From positions 186,001-250,000 of the forward strand of contig NZ_PUIC01000001.1 of NCBI RefSeq assembly GCF_022750545.1: DNA of 64,000 bases, read 5' to 3'. Below the pieces are notes generated by a model. It was not told the origin of the DNA, ran no database searches, and saw nothing but the letters and a program-made list of their open reading frames with translations. A program made the position numbers and the translations under genes. The stretch is from Caulobacter sp. CCUG 60055 (GTDB lineage: Bacteria > Pseudomonadota > Alphaproteobacteria > Caulobacterales > Caulobacteraceae). Positions within the stretch are counted from its first letter, which is position 1. Each line of letters opens with the position of its first letter. Shown here piece by piece: positions 46,833 to 57,674 of the stretch.

Positions 46833-46870
46833 GGCCCGAAAAGGCGTCATCGCTGCTGACTACGACTTGT

Positions 46871-46895
46871 CGACCGGGGCCCGCGGCCCCGGTCG
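46871..46895 (+). terminator. Hairpin between rpsB and tsf
   Basis: CGACCGGGGCC pairs perfectly with GGCCCCGGTCG around a 3-nt loop, followed by TTCATCTGTTT. It could partly terminate transcription and so set the S2 to EF-Ts ratio, or act as a stabilising processing site. Confidence 0.55.
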
Positions 46896-46922
46896 TTCAT
46901 CTGTTTATCTAGGAGGATTGCC

Positions 46923-47858
46923 ATGGCGGAGATCACGGCCGCGTTGGTGAAGGAACTGCGCGAAACGTCCGGCGCAGGCATGATGGACTGCAAGAAGGCG
47001 CTGACCGAGAACAACGGCGACATCGAAGCCGCGATCGACTGGCTGCGCACCAAGGGCCTGTCCAAGGCCGCCAAGAAGGCCGACCGCGTCGCCGCCGAGG
47101 GCCTGGTGGCCATCGCCGTGCGCAAGGACGGCGCCGGCATGACCGCCGCCGTGGTCGAGGTCAACGCCGAGACCGACTTCGTCGCCCGCAACGAGCTGTT
47201 CCAGAACGCCGCCCGCAAGATCGCGACGGTGGCCCTGGACGTCGAGGGCGTCGAGGCGATCAACGCCGCCAAGACCGCGGACGGCGAGACCGTCGGCGAC
47301 CTGCTGACCAACCTGATCGCCACCATCGGCGAGAACATGATGGTCCGTCGTTCGGCCCGCTTCGTCGTCGGCCAGGGCGCCGTTGCGTCCTACATCCACA
47401 ACGCCACCGCGCCGGACCTCGGCCGCATCGGCGTGCTGGTGGCCATCGAAGGCGCCGGCGACCAGGCCAAGATCCAGGAACTGGGCCGCAAGATCGCCAT
47501 GCACGTGGCCGCCACCCAGCCGCTGGCCCTGTCGACCGACGAGCTTGACCCGGCGGCGGTGGAGCGCGAGCGCGCCATCTTCACCGAGCAGGCGCTGGCT
47601 TCCGGCAAGCCGGAAAGCGTCGTCGAGAAGATGGTCGAAGGCCGCATCCGCAAGTTCTATGAGGAAGTGATCCTGTTGAAGCAGGCCTTCGTCATGAACC
47701 CCGACCAGACGGTCGAGCAGCTCGTCGCCGAAACCGGCAAGGAGCTGGGCGCGCCGTTGACGGTCAAGGGCTTCATCCGCCTGGGCCTGGGCGAGGGGGT
47801 CGAGAAGAAGGCCGACGACTTCGCCGCCGAAGTGGCGAGCCTGACCGGCCAGGGCTGA
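46923..47858 (+). CDS. tsf: Elongation factor Ts
   Basis: The 311-residue nucleotide exchange factor for EF-Tu starts [27 protein letters not shown], with an N-terminal UBA-like domain and the interaction motif [14 protein letters not shown] full AGGAGG site at 46911 makes initiation strong. A long terminator follows. Confidence 0.98.
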   Translation: MAEITAALVKELRETSGAGMMDCKKALTENNGDIEAAIDWLRTKGLSKAAKKADRVAAEGLVAIAVRKDGAGMTAAVVEVNAETDFVARNELFQNAARKIATVALDVEGVEAINAAKTADGETVGDLLTNLIATIGENMMVRRSARFVVGQGAVASYIHNATAPDLGRIGVLVAIEGAGDQAKIQELGRKIAMHVAATQPLALSTDELDPAAVERERAIFTEQALASGKPESVVEKMVEGRIRKFYEEVILLKQAFVMNPDQTVEQLVAETGKELGAPLTVKGFIRLGLGEGVEKKADDFAAEVASLTGQG

Positions 47859-47875
47859 TCCCTGCGACAACGAGG

Positions 47876-47912
47876 AGGGCGCGGCGCGTTCGACGCGCGC
47901 CGCGCCCTTCGG
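47876..47912 (+). terminator. Rho-independent terminator of tsf
   Basis: AGGGCGCGGCGCG pairs with CGCGCCGCGCCCT (13 bp, 7-nt loop) and is followed by TTC. The T tract is short but the stem is very stable. Confidence 0.7.
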
Positions 47913-47967
47913 CTATCTTGTTCCGGACGAGTCGTCCGCACGCTTACGATGTGAAGAGCCCGCGCCC

Positions 47968-48714
47968 ATGACCACACCCGCCAAGCCGCCGCGTTACCGT
48001 CGGGTGCTGCTCAAGGTTTCTGGCGAGGTGCTGATGGGCGACACGCCCTACGGCATCGACATGAAGACGGTCGGCCAGGTGGCCGAGGACATCGCCGAGA
48101 TCGTCCGCCACGGCGTCGAGCTGTGCCTGGTGATCGGCGGCGGCAACATCTTCCGCGGCCTGGCCGGGGCGGCCAAGGGCATGGAGCGCGCCAGCGCCGA
48201 CTATATGGGCATGCTAGCCACGGTGATGAACGCCCTGGCCATGCAGGACGCGCTGGAGCGCGTCGGCGTCCAGACCCGCGTGCAGTCGGCCATCCCGATG
48301 GCCTCGGTGTGCGAGCCCTACATCCGCCGCCGCGCCCAGCGGCACCTGGAAAAGGGCCGGGTGGTGATCTTCGCCGCCGGCACCGGCAACCCGTTCTTCA
48401 CCACCGACACCGGCGCGGCCCTGCGCGCGGCCGAGATGGGTTGCGACGCCCTGTTCAAGGGCACCAGCGTCGATGGCGTCTATACGGCCGACCCCAAGAA
48501 GCATCCCGACGCCAAGCGGTATGACCAACTGAGTTACCTCGAGGTCCTGGCGCAGGACCTGCGAGTAATGGATGCGTCGGCCATCAGCATGATGCGCGAC
48601 AGCGGCATTCCGATCGTCGTATTCTCGATCCGTGAGCGCGGGGCGTTCCTCGATGTTCTCACCGGGGACGGCGTCCACACCGTCATCTCCGAAGATCGCC
48701 ACGATCCCAAATAA
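47968..48714 (+). CDS. pyrH: UMP kinase
   Basis: The 248-residue amino-acid-kinase-fold enzyme phosphorylates UMP to UDP and works as a hexamer. [50 protein letters not shown] and [20 protein letters not shown] are all characteristic. It precedes frr by 14 nt, the common order. Confidence 0.97.
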   Translation: MTTPAKPPRYRRVLLKVSGEVLMGDTPYGIDMKTVGQVAEDIAEIVRHGVELCLVIGGGNIFRGLAGAAKGMERASADYMGMLATVMNALAMQDALERVGVQTRVQSAIPMASVCEPYIRRRAQRHLEKGRVVIFAAGTGNPFFTTDTGAALRAAEMGCDALFKGTSVDGVYTADPKKHPDAKRYDQLSYLEVLAQDLRVMDASAISMMRDSGIPIVVFSIRERGAFLDVLTGDGVHTVISEDRHDPK

Positions 48715-48728
48715 GAAAGGGGCGCAAC

Positions 48729-49295
48729 ATGGCCGCAACTGAGAAGCCCGTGCTGTCGAAGTATCGCGACCGGATGGACAAGGCCGTCGCCGCGCTGAAG
48801 GAGGAGTTCGGCTCCCTGCGCACCGGCCGCGCTTCGGCCGGCCTGCTCGACCAGGTGATGGTCGAGGCCTACGGCTCCACCGTCCCGATCAATCAGGTGG
48901 GCGCCGTCAGCGTGCCCGAGCCGCGGTCGCTGTCGGTCAGCGTCTGGGACCGCGGCCTGGTGGTCTCGGTCGAGAAGGCCATCCGCAACGCCGGCCTCGG
49001 GCTCAACCCCGTGGTCGAAGGCCAGAACCTGCGGGTTCCGATCCCGCCGCTGACCGAAGAGCGCCGCAAGGACCTGGCCAAGCTGGCTAGCAAGTACGCC
49101 GAGCAACAGCGCATCGCCATCCGCAATGTCCGCCGCGACGCCAACGACGACCTCAAGAAGGCCCAGAAGGACAGCGTCATCACCGAGGACGAGCTGAAGC
49201 GCATGGAAGGCGAGGTCCAGGGGTTCACCGACGGCGCCATCAAACGCGTCGACGAAGCCTTGAAAACCAAAGAACAAGAGATCATGCAGGTTTAA
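48729..49295 (+). CDS. frr: Ribosome recycling factor
   Basis: The 188-residue two-domain protein splits post-termination ribosomes with EF-G. Recognised by [20 protein letters not shown], the beta-rich domain with [20 protein letters not shown], and the long C-terminal helices ([17 protein letters not shown]). Confidence 0.98.
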   Translation: MAATEKPVLSKYRDRMDKAVAALKEEFGSLRTGRASAGLLDQVMVEAYGSTVPINQVGAVSVPEPRSLSVSVWDRGLVVSVEKAIRNAGLGLNPVVEGQNLRVPIPPLTEERRKDLAKLASKYAEQQRIAIRNVRRDANDDLKKAQKDSVITEDELKRMEGEVQGFTDGAIKRVDEALKTKEQEIMQV

Positions 49296-49310
49296 GGCGC
49301 ATCGGCGCCG

Positions 49311-49328
49311 GTGACGCGCCGGCGTCAC
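49311..49328. repeat. Inverted repeat between frr and uppS
   Basis: GTGACGC-GCCG-GCGTCAC forms a perfect 7-bp hairpin with a tetraloop in the 74-nt gap. It has no T tract; it may be an mRNA processing or stability element. Confidence 0.35.
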
Positions 49329-49369
49329 GTCGCAGCGGGCCCGGCGTGGCCCAAGAGGGCTCCCACAGC

Positions 49370-50146
49370 ATGTCGCCGACCCCCGGCCTCAAGAACATGC
49401 CCGCGCAAGGCGGACCGGCCGAGGCCGGCGGATTGCATGTCGCCGTCATCATGGACGGCAACGGCCGCTGGGCGAAGGCCAGGGGCCTGCCGCGGACGCT
49501 CGGCCATCGCGCCGGCGTCAACGCCCTCAAGCGCACGGTCGAGGGCGCGCCGGAATGCGGCGTCTCCCGGCTGACGGTGTTCGGCTTCTCGACCGAGAAC
49601 TGGCGTCGGCCGGTGCATGAGGTCTCCGAGCTGATGAACCTGCTCAAGAGCTACGTCGAGAGCGATCTCGCCCGGCTCGAGCGGGAAGGGGTGCGGGTGC
49701 GCATCCTGGGGCGCCGCGCCGGCCTGCGGCCCGACGTGCTGGAGATCATCGAGCGGGCCGAGCGCCGCACCGAGGCCAACAGCAAGTTCCACCTGCAGGT
49801 GGCGTTCAACTATGGCGGCCAGGCCGACATCGCCGACGCCGCGCGCCGCATCGCCGAGGACGCGCGGGCCGGGCGGCTCGATCCCGCCGAGCTCAGCGAG
49901 GGCGTCTTCGAATCCTACCTGTCGACCGCCGGCGTCGCCGCGCCCGACCTGATCATCCGCACCAGCGGGGAGCGGCGGCTGTCGAACTTCCTGCTCTGGG
50001 AATCGGCCTATTCCGAGCTGGTGTTCCAGGACGTGCTTTGGCCGGACTACGGCCCCGAACACCTGAAGGCGGCCCTGGCGGAGTTCAAGGTGCGGGAGCG
50101 CAGATATGGCGGAGCTGACGTCAATGACGTCCTCGCGACCGGCTAG
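49370..50146 (+). CDS. uppS: Isoprenyl (di-trans,poly-cis-undecaprenyl) diphosphate synthase
   Basis: The 258-residue cis-prenyltransferase makes the undecaprenyl carrier lipid for cell wall synthesis. Motifs are VAVIMDGNGRWAKARG (catalytic Asp), FGFSTENWRRP, and the C-terminal LIIRTSGERRLSNFLLWESAYSE. ATG 49370 follows AGAGGG; a GTG at 49346 would lengthen it by eight residues. It overlaps cdsA by up to 41 nt. Confidence 0.96.
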   Translation: MSPTPGLKNMPAQGGPAEAGGLHVAVIMDGNGRWAKARGLPRTLGHRAGVNALKRTVEGAPECGVSRLTVFGFSTENWRRPVHEVSELMNLLKSYVESDLARLEREGVRVRILGRRAGLRPDVLEIIERAERRTEANSKFHLQVAFNYGGQADIADAARRIAEDARAGRLDPAELSEGVFESYLSTAGVAAPDLIIRTSGERRLSNFLLWESAYSELVFQDVLWPDYGPEHLKAALAEFKVRERRYGGADVNDVLATG

Positions 50147-50951
50147 ACGGTTCGACTGGTCCAATCTGGGCGTCCGCGTCGCTTCCGCCACGGTCCTGAT
50201 CCCGGCGGTCGTGGCGGCGGTGTGGTTCGGCGGCGCGCTGTTCCTGCTGATGGTCGCCCTGGCCGTGTCGCTGCTGGCGCTCGAATGGGGCAAGATGACC
50301 GCTCCGGCCGCTTCCGGGCGGATCGCCGTCGCCGTCGCCGTCGCCGTCCTCGCCGCCGTGTTCGGGACCTATCTGGGCTGGTCGCAGGCGGCCTGGCTGA
50401 TCGCCGCCGCCGGGGCCGCCGGGGCGGCGGCCTACGCCCGGACCATAGGCCAACGTCCGATGGACGTGGCGTTCGGGGTGATCTATTTCGCGCCCGCCTG
50501 CATCGCCATCACCTGGCTGCGCGGCATGCCGCAGCCGATCAGCTGGACCATCCTGCTGTTCGCGGTGACCTGGTCCGCCGACATCTTCGCCTTCCTTGGC
50601 GGCAGCGTCCTCAAGGGCCCCAAGCTGTGGCCGCGTTTCTCGCCGAACAAGACCTGGTCTGGCTTCTTCGCGGGGCTGGTCGGGGCCGCCGCCGCCGCCG
50701 CCGCCGTGGCGGCGTTCTCCACCGCCAAGCTCAGCCTGCCGGCGGCCATCGTGGTCGGGCTGGTCGGCGGACTGGCGACCATGGCCGGCGACCTGTGGGA
50801 ATCGATGTTGAAGCGTCGGTTCGGGGTCAAGGATTCCGGCGACCTGATCCCTGGCCACGGCGGCCTGCTGGACCGGGTCGACGGGCTGATGTTCGCGGTG
50901 ATGGCCATCTGCGCCGCCCGCCTGGTCTCCTATGCGGGATGGGGACATTGA
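50106..50951 (+). CDS. cdsA: Phosphatidate cytidylyltransferase
   Basis: The 281-residue integral membrane enzyme makes CDP-diacylglycerol. It has about eight hydrophobic segments, [15 protein letters not shown], and the C-terminal CDS signature spread over [18 protein letters not shown] and LLDRVDGL. Starts at 50106 and 50124 are both reasonable; either one overlaps uppS. Confidence 0.95.
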   Translation: MAELTSMTSSRPARRFDWSNLGVRVASATVLIPAVVAAVWFGGALFLLMVALAVSLLALEWGKMTAPAASGRIAVAVAVAVLAAVFGTYLGWSQAAWLIAAAGAAGAAAYARTIGQRPMDVAFGVIYFAPACIAITWLRGMPQPISWTILLFAVTWSADIFAFLGGSVLKGPKLWPRFSPNKTWSGFFAGLVGAAAAAAAVAAFSTAKLSLPAAIVVGLVGGLATMAGDLWESMLKRRFGVKDSGDLIPGHGGLLDRVDGLMFAVMAICAARLVSYAGWGH

Positions 50952-52171
50952 GCGCGCCGCGCCGGATCGTCGTCCTCGGATCGACCGGCTCGGTCGGCGT
51001 CTCCACGCTCGACCTGATGGCCCAGGCGTCGAGCTGCGGCTCGGCCGAGGTCGAGGTGGTCGCCCTGACGGCGGGCGCCAATGTCGAGCGCCTGGCCGAA
51101 CAGGCGCTGCGTTGGCGGCCGCAGACGGCGGTGATCGGCGACGAACGCCTCTATGGCGAGCTCAAGGCGCGGCTGGAAGGCTCGGGCGTCCGCGCCGCCG
51201 CCGGGCGCGCGGCGGTCGTCGAGGCGGCCGCCATGCCGTCGGACTGGGTGATGTCGGCCATCGTCGGCGCGGCTGGCCTGGAGCCGACCCTGGCCGCCGC
51301 CCGCACCGGCGCGGTCGTCGCCCTGGCCAACAAGGAAAGCCTGGTCTGCGCCGGGCCGGCGCTGCTGTCGGCCGCCCGCGCCGCCGGCGGGGCGGTGATC
51401 CCCGTCGATTCCGAGCACTCGGCCATCTTCCAGGTGCTGCAGCCCGACTGCGCCGGCCGGGTGTCGCGCCTGATCCTGACCGCATCCGGCGGGCCTTTCC
51501 GCACCTGGACGCGCGAGGCCATGGCCCGCGCGACGCCGGCCGAGGCGGTGGCCCATCCCAATTGGTCGATGGGCGCCAAGATTTCGATCGATTCCGCCAC
51601 CATGATGAACAAGGGCCTCGAAATGATCGAGGCGTCCTACCTGTTCTCCACGCCGCCGGGGCGCATCGACGTGTTGATCCATCCGCAATCGATCGTGCAC
51701 AGCCTGGTGGAATATCAGGACGGCTCGACCCTGGCCCAGCTCGGCCCCCCGGACATGCGCGCCCCGATCGCCTGCGCCTTCGCCTGGCCCGACCGGCTGC
51801 CGTGGCCGGCGCCCAAGCTCGACCTGGCGGCCCTGGGCGCGCTGACCTTCGAGGCGCCGGACGCCGACCGCTTCCCCGCCATCGACATCGCCAGGACCGC
51901 GCTGGTCACCGGCGGCGGCGCCCCGGCGGCCATGAACGCCGCCAACGAGGCGGCGGTCGCGGCCTTCCTTGACCGCCGGATCGGCTTTCTCGATATTGCC
52001 TCCGCCGTTTCGGAGACGCTGGACCGGATGAATTCCGGCGGCGACCTGACGCACAGGACGGACGAGGACGCCTTGGAGGCCGCCATGATGACCGACGCCG
52101 GCGCGCGGCGCGTCGCCGCCGAGGTCCTGACGCGCTTCGAGCGCGTTCGCGAGGGGACTCCCGCTAGATGA
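50939..52171 (+). CDS. dxr: 1-deoxy-D-xylulose 5-phosphate reductoisomerase
   Basis: The roughly 410-residue enzyme catalyses the second step of the MEP isoprenoid pathway. NADPH loop [27 protein letters not shown], active-site [10 protein letters not shown] and [20 protein letters not shown] are diagnostic. ATG 50939 overlaps cdsA; a TTG at 50948 with GGGGA upstream is a strong alternative start. The stop overlaps rseP (ATGA). Confidence 0.97.
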   Translation: MGTLSAPRRIVVLGSTGSVGVSTLDLMAQASSCGSAEVEVVALTAGANVERLAEQALRWRPQTAVIGDERLYGELKARLEGSGVRAAAGRAAVVEAAAMPSDWVMSAIVGAAGLEPTLAAARTGAVVALANKESLVCAGPALLSAARAAGGAVIPVDSEHSAIFQVLQPDCAGRVSRLILTASGGPFRTWTREAMARATPAEAVAHPNWSMGAKISIDSATMMNKGLEMIEASYLFSTPPGRIDVLIHPQSIVHSLVEYQDGSTLAQLGPPDMRAPIACAFAWPDRLPWPAPKLDLAALGALTFEAPDADRFPAIDIARTALVTGGGAPAAMNAANEAAVAAFLDRRIGFLDIASAVSETLDRMNSGGDLTHRTDEDALEAAMMTDAGARRVAAEVLTRFERVREGTPAR

Positions 52172-53385
52172 TCGATTTCCTGCACGGCGCGCTCACCACG
52201 CTCGTTCCCTTCATCTTCGTGCTGACCATCGTGGTCACCGTGCACGAGCTCGGCCATTTCCTCGCCGCCAAGAGCTTCGGGGTGGCCATCGACCGGTTCT
52301 CCATCGGTTTCGGCCGGGCCATCCTGCGGTGGCGCGACCGATCGGGCGTCGAATGGCGCATCGGCTGGCTGCCCCTGGGCGGCTATGTCCGCTTCTCGGG
52401 CGACGAGAACGCCGCCAGCGTGCCCGACCAGGAGGACCTGGACGACATGCGCGCGCAGATCGTCGCCTCCGAAGGCGACGCGGCGGTCCGGCGCTATTTC
52501 CACTTCAAGCCGTTGTGGCAGCGGGCCATCGTGGTCGCGGCCGGGCCGATCGCCAACTTCGTGCTGGCCGCCGTGCTGTTCGGCGCGCTGCTGTGGGCGT
52601 TCGGCGAGACCATCCACCCGGCGCGGATCAGCCAGGTCCAGCCGGGCAGCGCCGCCGCCCGCGCAGGCTTCGTCGCCGGCGACGTGGTGCTCAAGGCCGA
52701 CCGCCGCACCATCCGCAGTTTCGAGGACCTGGAGCGTTACGTCTCGCTGCGCGCCGACATCGCCATCGATTTCACGGTCGAGCGCGGCGCCGGCGTCGTG
52801 CATATCGACGCGACGCCCGAGCGGCGGATGAAGGACGACCCCATCGCCGGCCGTCAGGAATCCGGCGTGCTCGGCCTCTATAGCGGCGCGCGGGCCGGCG
52901 ACATCCGCCACCTGCGCTACGGCCCGATCGAGGCCCTGGGCGCGGGCGCGGCCCGCACCTGGGACGTGCTCGACACCACGCTGTTCTATCTCGGCCGGCT
53001 GGTGCGCGGCCAGGTCTCGGCCGACCAGCTCGGCGGCCCCGTGCGCACGGCCCATGTGTCGGGCCTGGTGGCCAAGATGGGCGCCGAGGGCGCGCCCGAC
53101 CTGGCCGGCCGGCTGATCGGCAGCACGATTTCGCTGCTGTCGTTCACCGCCGTCCTGTCGGTGGGCATCGGCTTCATGAACCTGCTGCCGGTTCCGGTGC
53201 TGGACGGCGGCCACTTGCTGTTCTACGCCTACGAATCCGTGGCGCGCCGGCCGGTCGGGGCGAGGGTTCAGGCTGCGAGCTACAGGGTGGGGCTGGCTTT
53301 GCTGCTGGCGCTGATGCTGTTCGCGACCTGGAACGACCTCCAAAGGTTGAGCGTGTTTCATTTTCTCAGCGGCCTGTTCTCTTGA
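52168..53385 (+). CDS. rseP: RseP/MmpA site-2 zinc metalloprotease
   Basis: The 405-residue inner-membrane protease has the zinc motif HELGH (His26, Glu27, His30) in its first membrane helix, a PDZ domain (about residues 120-215, [19 protein letters not shown]) and the second active-site motif [12 protein letters not shown]. The Caulobacter homologue, MmpA, clears membrane-bound PodJ during the cell cycle. It lies just before bamA, as in most proteobacteria. Confidence 0.95.
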   Translation: MIDFLHGALTTLVPFIFVLTIVVTVHELGHFLAAKSFGVAIDRFSIGFGRAILRWRDRSGVEWRIGWLPLGGYVRFSGDENAASVPDQEDLDDMRAQIVASEGDAAVRRYFHFKPLWQRAIVVAAGPIANFVLAAVLFGALLWAFGETIHPARISQVQPGSAAARAGFVAGDVVLKADRRTIRSFEDLERYVSLRADIAIDFTVERGAGVVHIDATPERRMKDDPIAGRQESGVLGLYSGARAGDIRHLRYGPIEALGAGAARTWDVLDTTLFYLGRLVRGQVSADQLGGPVRTAHVSGLVAKMGAEGAPDLAGRLIGSTISLLSFTAVLSVGIGFMNLLPVPVLDGGHLLFYAYESVARRPVGARVQAASYRVGLALLLALMLFATWNDLQRLSVFHFLSGLFS

Positions 53386-53402
53386 ACGTCCGCTCCCCGT
53401 CG

Positions 53403-55916
53403 ATGGCTGATCGAATGTACAAAACCCGCGCCGCCCGCGCCCGCGTTACGCCGACACGTGTTTTCGTCTCCAGCCTCGCCCTGTTGATGGGAACGAGCGG
53501 ACTGGTCACGCCCGCCCTGGCCCAGCCGGCCAAGGCCGCGGCCGCCCGCAAGTCGGCGACGCCGGCGCCGGCCGCGACGCCGACGGCGGCTGCGCCAGGC
53601 GCGGCCGCTCCCGCCGCCGCTGCTCCGCCGCCGGCCGCCGCGTCGCCCCTCGGCGACCAGACCCAGTCGGGCGTGGTTCAGCGCATCGTCGTGCAGGGCA
53701 ACGAGCGGATCGAGCAGGGCACCATCCTGTCCTACCTGCCGATCCAGGCGGGCGACACGGTCGGGCCGTCGCAGATCGACCTGGCGCTGAAGACCCTGTT
53801 CAAGACCGACCTGTTCGCCGACGTGCGCATCGGGCTGCAAGGCTCGGATCTGGTCGTGCGCGTCGTCGAGAACCCGATCATCAACCAGGTGATCTTCGAG
53901 GGGAACAGCCACCTCAAGGAAGACAAGCTGCGCGACGAGGTGACCGTGCGTCCGCGCGGCATCTTCACCCGCGCCAAGGTGCAGCAGGACGTCCAGCGCA
54001 TCATCGAGCTCTATCGCCGCTCGGGCCGGATTTCGGCGACCGTGACCCCCAAGGTGGTCGAGCTGCCGCAGAAGCGCATCGATCTGGTCTTCGAGATCAA
54101 CGAAGGCCCCAAGAGCGGCGTGCTGCGGGTCAACTTCCTTGGCAACAAGGAATTCTCGGACAACGACCTGCGCAACGTGGTCGTGACCAAGGAATCGCAG
54201 TGGTACAAGTTCCTGACCACCAACGACAACTACGACCCGGACCGCCTGGAGTACGACAAGGAGCAGCTGCGGAAGTACTACCGCAACCGCGGCTTCTACG
54301 ACTTCCGCGTGGTTTCGGCGGTGGCCGAACTGGCGCCTGACAAGAACGGCTTCGCGGTCACCTACACCATCGACGAGGGGCCGAAATACAAGTTCGGCTC
54401 GCTCAAGGTCGAAACCGACGTCAAGAAGCTGGACGGCAACATCCTGCGCCAGCTGCTGCCGATCCGGGAAGGCCAGGTCTATCAGGACGAGAAGATCGAG
54501 CAGGCCACCGACGCCCTGACCTTCGCGGCCGGCGCGGCGGGCTTCGCCTTCGTCGACATCCGCCCTCGCTACTCGGCCAACAAGGACACCAAGACCGTCG
54601 ACGTCGCCTTCGAGGTCAAGGAAGGCCCGCGCGTCTATGTCGACCGCATCGACATCGTCGGCAACGTCCGCACCCTCGACCCGGTGATCCGTCGCGAGAT
54701 GCGCATCGCCGAGGGCGACGCCTACAACCGCGTGCTGGTCGACCGTTCGAAGAACCAGATCCGCGCCCTGGGCTACTTCAAGGACGTCACCATCGACGAG
54801 ACGCCGGGCGCGGCGCCGGACAAGACCAACCTGCGCGTCAAGGTTCAGGAACAGCCCACGGGCGAACTGTCCTTCAGCGCCGGCTACAGCTCGGTCGACA
54901 AGCTGGTCGTCGACCTCGGCGTCACCGAACGGAACTTCCAGGGGCGCGGCCAGAACCTGCGGGCGCGGATCTCGGTCGGCTCGCTGCGTCAACAGGTCGA
55001 TTTCGGCTTCACCGAGCCGCGGTTCATGGGCCGCAACCTCAGCGCCGGCGTCGACCTCTACACCTACAAGTACGACTTCACCGACTACGCCGGCTACGAG
55101 ACGGACTCGACCGGCGGCAACGTCCGGATGGGCTTCCCCCTGACGCAGAACTCGTCGATGTCGGTGCGCTACAGCATCCGCAGCGACGACGTGGTGGTGA
55201 ACGCCTCGCTCTGCGACGCGGGGACGATCTCGCCGATCCTTTGCGGCCAGCGCGGTTCGCGCCTGACCTCGCTGGTCGGCTATTCCTGGCGGCTGGACCG
55301 CCGGAACGATCCGATCAACCCGACCCGCGGCTTCTACACCGACGTCTCGCAGGACTTCGCCGGCGTCGGCGGCGACGTCAAATACCTGCGCACCGAGGTC
55401 GACGGCGGCTGGTACTACGGCTTCACGCCCAGCCTGATCTTCAGCGTCATCGGTTCGGCCGGCTACATCGACGGCTACGGCGGCGACGACGTGCGGATCA
55501 ACGACCGCTTCTACAAGGGCGGCAACACGTTCCGGGGCTTCAAGACCGCCGGCATCGGCCCGCGCGACACCACCTATGACGACGCGCTGGGCGGCAAGTT
55601 CTATGCGATCAGCTCGTTCGAGCTGGCGTTCCCGACCTTCCTTCCCGAGCAGTACGGCATCAAGGCGGCGTTGTTCTCGGACATCGGCACCTTGGGCCTG
55701 ATCGACAGCTCGCAGAAGCAGACCTGCACCACCGCCGGCGTCTGCACCCAGGATCCGAAGATCAAGGACGATCTTGGACTGCGGGCCTCGGCCGGTGTCA
55801 GCATCTTCTGGAAGTCGCCGATGGGGCCGATTCGATTCGACCTCAGCCAGGTTCTGGCCAAAGAAGACTACGACAAGACCGAAACCTTCCGATTCTCCAC
55901 TTCAACCAGGTTCTGA
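53403..55916 (+). CDS. bamA: Outer membrane protein assembly factor BamA
   Basis: The roughly 837-residue Omp85 protein inserts beta-barrel proteins in the outer membrane. A signal peptide ending ...TPALAQ is followed by an Ala/Pro-rich linker (about 45-85), five POTRA domains (first QRIVVQGNERIEQGTILSYL) and a C-terminal barrel with the loop-6 motif region GGNTFRGF and a final Phe in STRF. Start choice is uncertain: TTG 53382, ATG 53403 and ATG 53415 are all open. Confidence 0.95.
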   Translation: MADRMYKTRAARARVTPTRVFVSSLALLMGTSGLVTPALAQPAKAAAARKSATPAPAATPTAAAPGAAAPAAAAPPPAAASPLGDQTQSGVVQRIVVQGNERIEQGTILSYLPIQAGDTVGPSQIDLALKTLFKTDLFADVRIGLQGSDLVVRVVENPIINQVIFEGNSHLKEDKLRDEVTVRPRGIFTRAKVQQDVQRIIELYRRSGRISATVTPKVVELPQKRIDLVFEINEGPKSGVLRVNFLGNKEFSDNDLRNVVVTKESQWYKFLTTNDNYDPDRLEYDKEQLRKYYRNRGFYDFRVVSAVAELAPDKNGFAVTYTIDEGPKYKFGSLKVETDVKKLDGNILRQLLPIREGQVYQDEKIEQATDALTFAAGAAGFAFVDIRPRYSANKDTKTVDVAFEVKEGPRVYVDRIDIVGNVRTLDPVIRREMRIAEGDAYNRVLVDRSKNQIRALGYFKDVTIDETPGAAPDKTNLRVKVQEQPTGELSFSAGYSSVDKLVVDLGVTERNFQGRGQNLRARISVGSLRQQVDFGFTEPRFMGRNLSAGVDLYTYKYDFTDYAGYETDSTGGNVRMGFPLTQNSSMSVRYSIRSDDVVVNASLCDAGTISPILCGQRGSRLTSLVGYSWRLDRRNDPINPTRGFYTDVSQDFAGVGGDVKYLRTEVDGGWYYGFTPSLIFSVIGSAGYIDGYGGDDVRINDRFYKGGNTFRGFKTAGIGPRDTTYDDALGGKFYAISSFELAFPTFLPEQYGIKAALFSDIGTLGLIDSSQKQTCTTAGVCTQDPKIKDDLGLRASAGVSIFWKSPMGPIRFDLSQVLAKEDYDKTETFRFSTSTRF

Positions 55917-55920
55917 TCCA

Positions 55921-56586
55921 ATGACCCTCAAGCAACTGGGCGTGTCCGCCGCCGCCGCGGCCGCCGCTCTTTCGTTCGCATCCATGGCGAACGCCCAAGC
56001 CGCCAAGCCGGCGGCCGCTCCCGCCGCCGCCGCGCCGGCTCCGGCCGCCGCCGCCGGCCCGTCGATCCCGGGCGTCTGCATCCTGTCGAACGAGCGCGCC
56101 ATCGGCACCTCGACGGTCGGCAAGTATGTGATCCAGCGCATGCAGACCATCACCAGCCAGGTGAACGCCGAACTGAACGGCGAGAAGACCTCGATCGACA
56201 CCGAGGCCAAGTCCCTGGACGGCCAGCGCGCCACCCTGGGCCAGGAAGCCTACGAGCAGAAGGGCCTGGCCCTGCGCCAGCGCGCCAACGGCCTGGAGCG
56301 CAAGGCCCAGATCCGCCAGCGCGAGCTGGAAGTGACCGAGCAGAAGGCCCTGGCCCGCGTCGGCCAGGAGATGGACCCGATCGTCAAGGCGGTGTACGCC
56401 CAGCGCAACTGCGCGCTGCTGATCGACCGCAACTCGCTGTTCGGCGCCAGCGCCTCGATGGACATCACCGACGCCGTCGTCGCCCAGCTCAACGGCAAGA
56501 TCACGCAGTTCGCCTTCGACCGCGAGCGGCTTGACCAGCAACCGGCGCAGCCGCAACCGGCCGCCGGCGCCGCCAAGCCGAAGTAA
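55921..56586 (+). CDS. skp: OmpH/Skp-family periplasmic chaperone
   Basis: The 221-residue protein has a signal peptide ending SMANAQ, an Ala/Pro-rich linker (about 27-50), then VCILSNERAIGTS and a long helical hairpin (about 65-160) typical of Skp, with a proline/alanine tail. Skp trimers hold unfolded outer-membrane proteins for BamA. The order bamA-skp-lpxD-fabZ-lpxA-lpxB is classical. The family diverges strongly in sequence, so recognition rests on layout and context. Confidence 0.88.
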   Translation: MTLKQLGVSAAAAAAALSFASMANAQAAKPAAAPAAAAPAPAAAAGPSIPGVCILSNERAIGTSTVGKYVIQRMQTITSQVNAELNGEKTSIDTEAKSLDGQRATLGQEAYEQKGLALRQRANGLERKAQIRQRELEVTEQKALARVGQEMDPIVKAVYAQRNCALLIDRNSLFGASASMDITDAVVAQLNGKITQFAFDRERLDQQPAQPQPAAGAAKPK

Positions 56587-56639
56587 GTCGATTTGCGTGA
56601 GGCCATGCGGCCGCGCCAAATTGCGCCGAGAGGACATTG

Positions 56640-57674
56640 ATGCTGGATCCACGTTTCTTTGAAAGCCTGGGTCCGGTTTCCCTCGCGGAGCTTGCGGAAC
56701 TGACGGGCGCCGAGCTGGTCTCGGCGTCCGTTGCGTCTTTGCAGATCGTCCAGGTCGCCCCGCTCGTCCGGGCTGACCGAGGCTCGATCAGCTTCCTTGG
56801 CGATCGGCGCTATCTGCGCGACCTGGCCGCCTCGTCGGCCGGCGCCTGTTTCGTCGCGCCGGGGCAGGCCGACCGGGCGCCGGAAGGTTGCGCGGTGCTG
56901 CTGACCGCTCAACCGCAGGCCGCCTACGCGGCGGCGGCCGAGCGTCTGCATCGAGCCAGGGGGCACGCCGTCCAGGACCCGGCGATCCATCCGTCCGCCG
57001 AGATCGAGGACGGCGCCGTCCTCGGCCACGGCGTCGTGGTCGGGCCGGGCGCGAAGATCGGCCGTGGGTCGCGGTTGGGCGCCAACACGGTGATCGGTCC
57101 GGGCGTGGCCATCGGCCGCGATTGCCGGATCGGCGCCAACGTCTCGATCGGCTTCGCCCTCATCGGCGACCGCGTCACGGTTCTCAGCGGCGCGACGATC
57201 GGCGAGCAGGGCTTCGGCGTCGCCGCGGGCCCGAAGGGGCCGATCGACGTGCCGCAACTGGGGCGGGTGCTCGTGCAGGACGGCGTCACCATCGGCGCCA
57301 ACAGCTGCATCGATCGCGGCGCCTGGGACGACACGGTCATCGGCGAGAACACCAAGATCGATAATCTGGTCCAGGTGGCGCACAATGTCCGGCTAGGGCG
57401 CGGCTGCCTGCTGGCGGCCCATACCGGTATTTCCGGCACGGTCACGGTGGGCGACGGCGTCGCCTTCGGCGGACGGGCCGGCGTTGCGGACCATGTCACC
57501 ATCGGCGCCGGCGCGCAGATCGCCGCCGGAGCCGGGGTCATGAAGAATGTTCCGGCCGCCGAGGTCTGGGGCGGCTTCCCGGCCAGGCCCGTGCGTCGCT
57601 GGATGCGCGAGACGGCCTGGTTGCACAGGATGGCCGCGCCGCCGGCGACGGCCAAGGGGGATGACATTGAGTAA
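56640..57674 (+). CDS. lpxD: UDP-3-O-acylglucosamine N-acyltransferase
   Basis: The 344-residue lipid A enzyme has an N-terminal uridine-binding domain (about 1-100), then a left-handed beta-helix of hexapeptide repeats (IGRGSRLGANTVIGPG, IGANVSIG and so on) containing the catalytic His of NLVQVAHNV, and a C-terminal helical extension. ATG 56640 follows GAGAGGA. It overlaps fabZ by 14 nt. Confidence 0.96.
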   Translation: MLDPRFFESLGPVSLAELAELTGAELVSASVASLQIVQVAPLVRADRGSISFLGDRRYLRDLAASSAGACFVAPGQADRAPEGCAVLLTAQPQAAYAAAAERLHRARGHAVQDPAIHPSAEIEDGAVLGHGVVVGPGAKIGRGSRLGANTVIGPGVAIGRDCRIGANVSIGFALIGDRVTVLSGATIGEQGFGVAAGPKGPIDVPQLGRVLVQDGVTIGANSCIDRGAWDDTVIGENTKIDNLVQVAHNVRLGRGCLLAAHTGISGTVTVGDGVAFGGRAGVADHVTIGAGAQIAAGAGVMKNVPAAEVWGGFPARPVRRWMRETAWLHRMAAPPATAKGDDIE

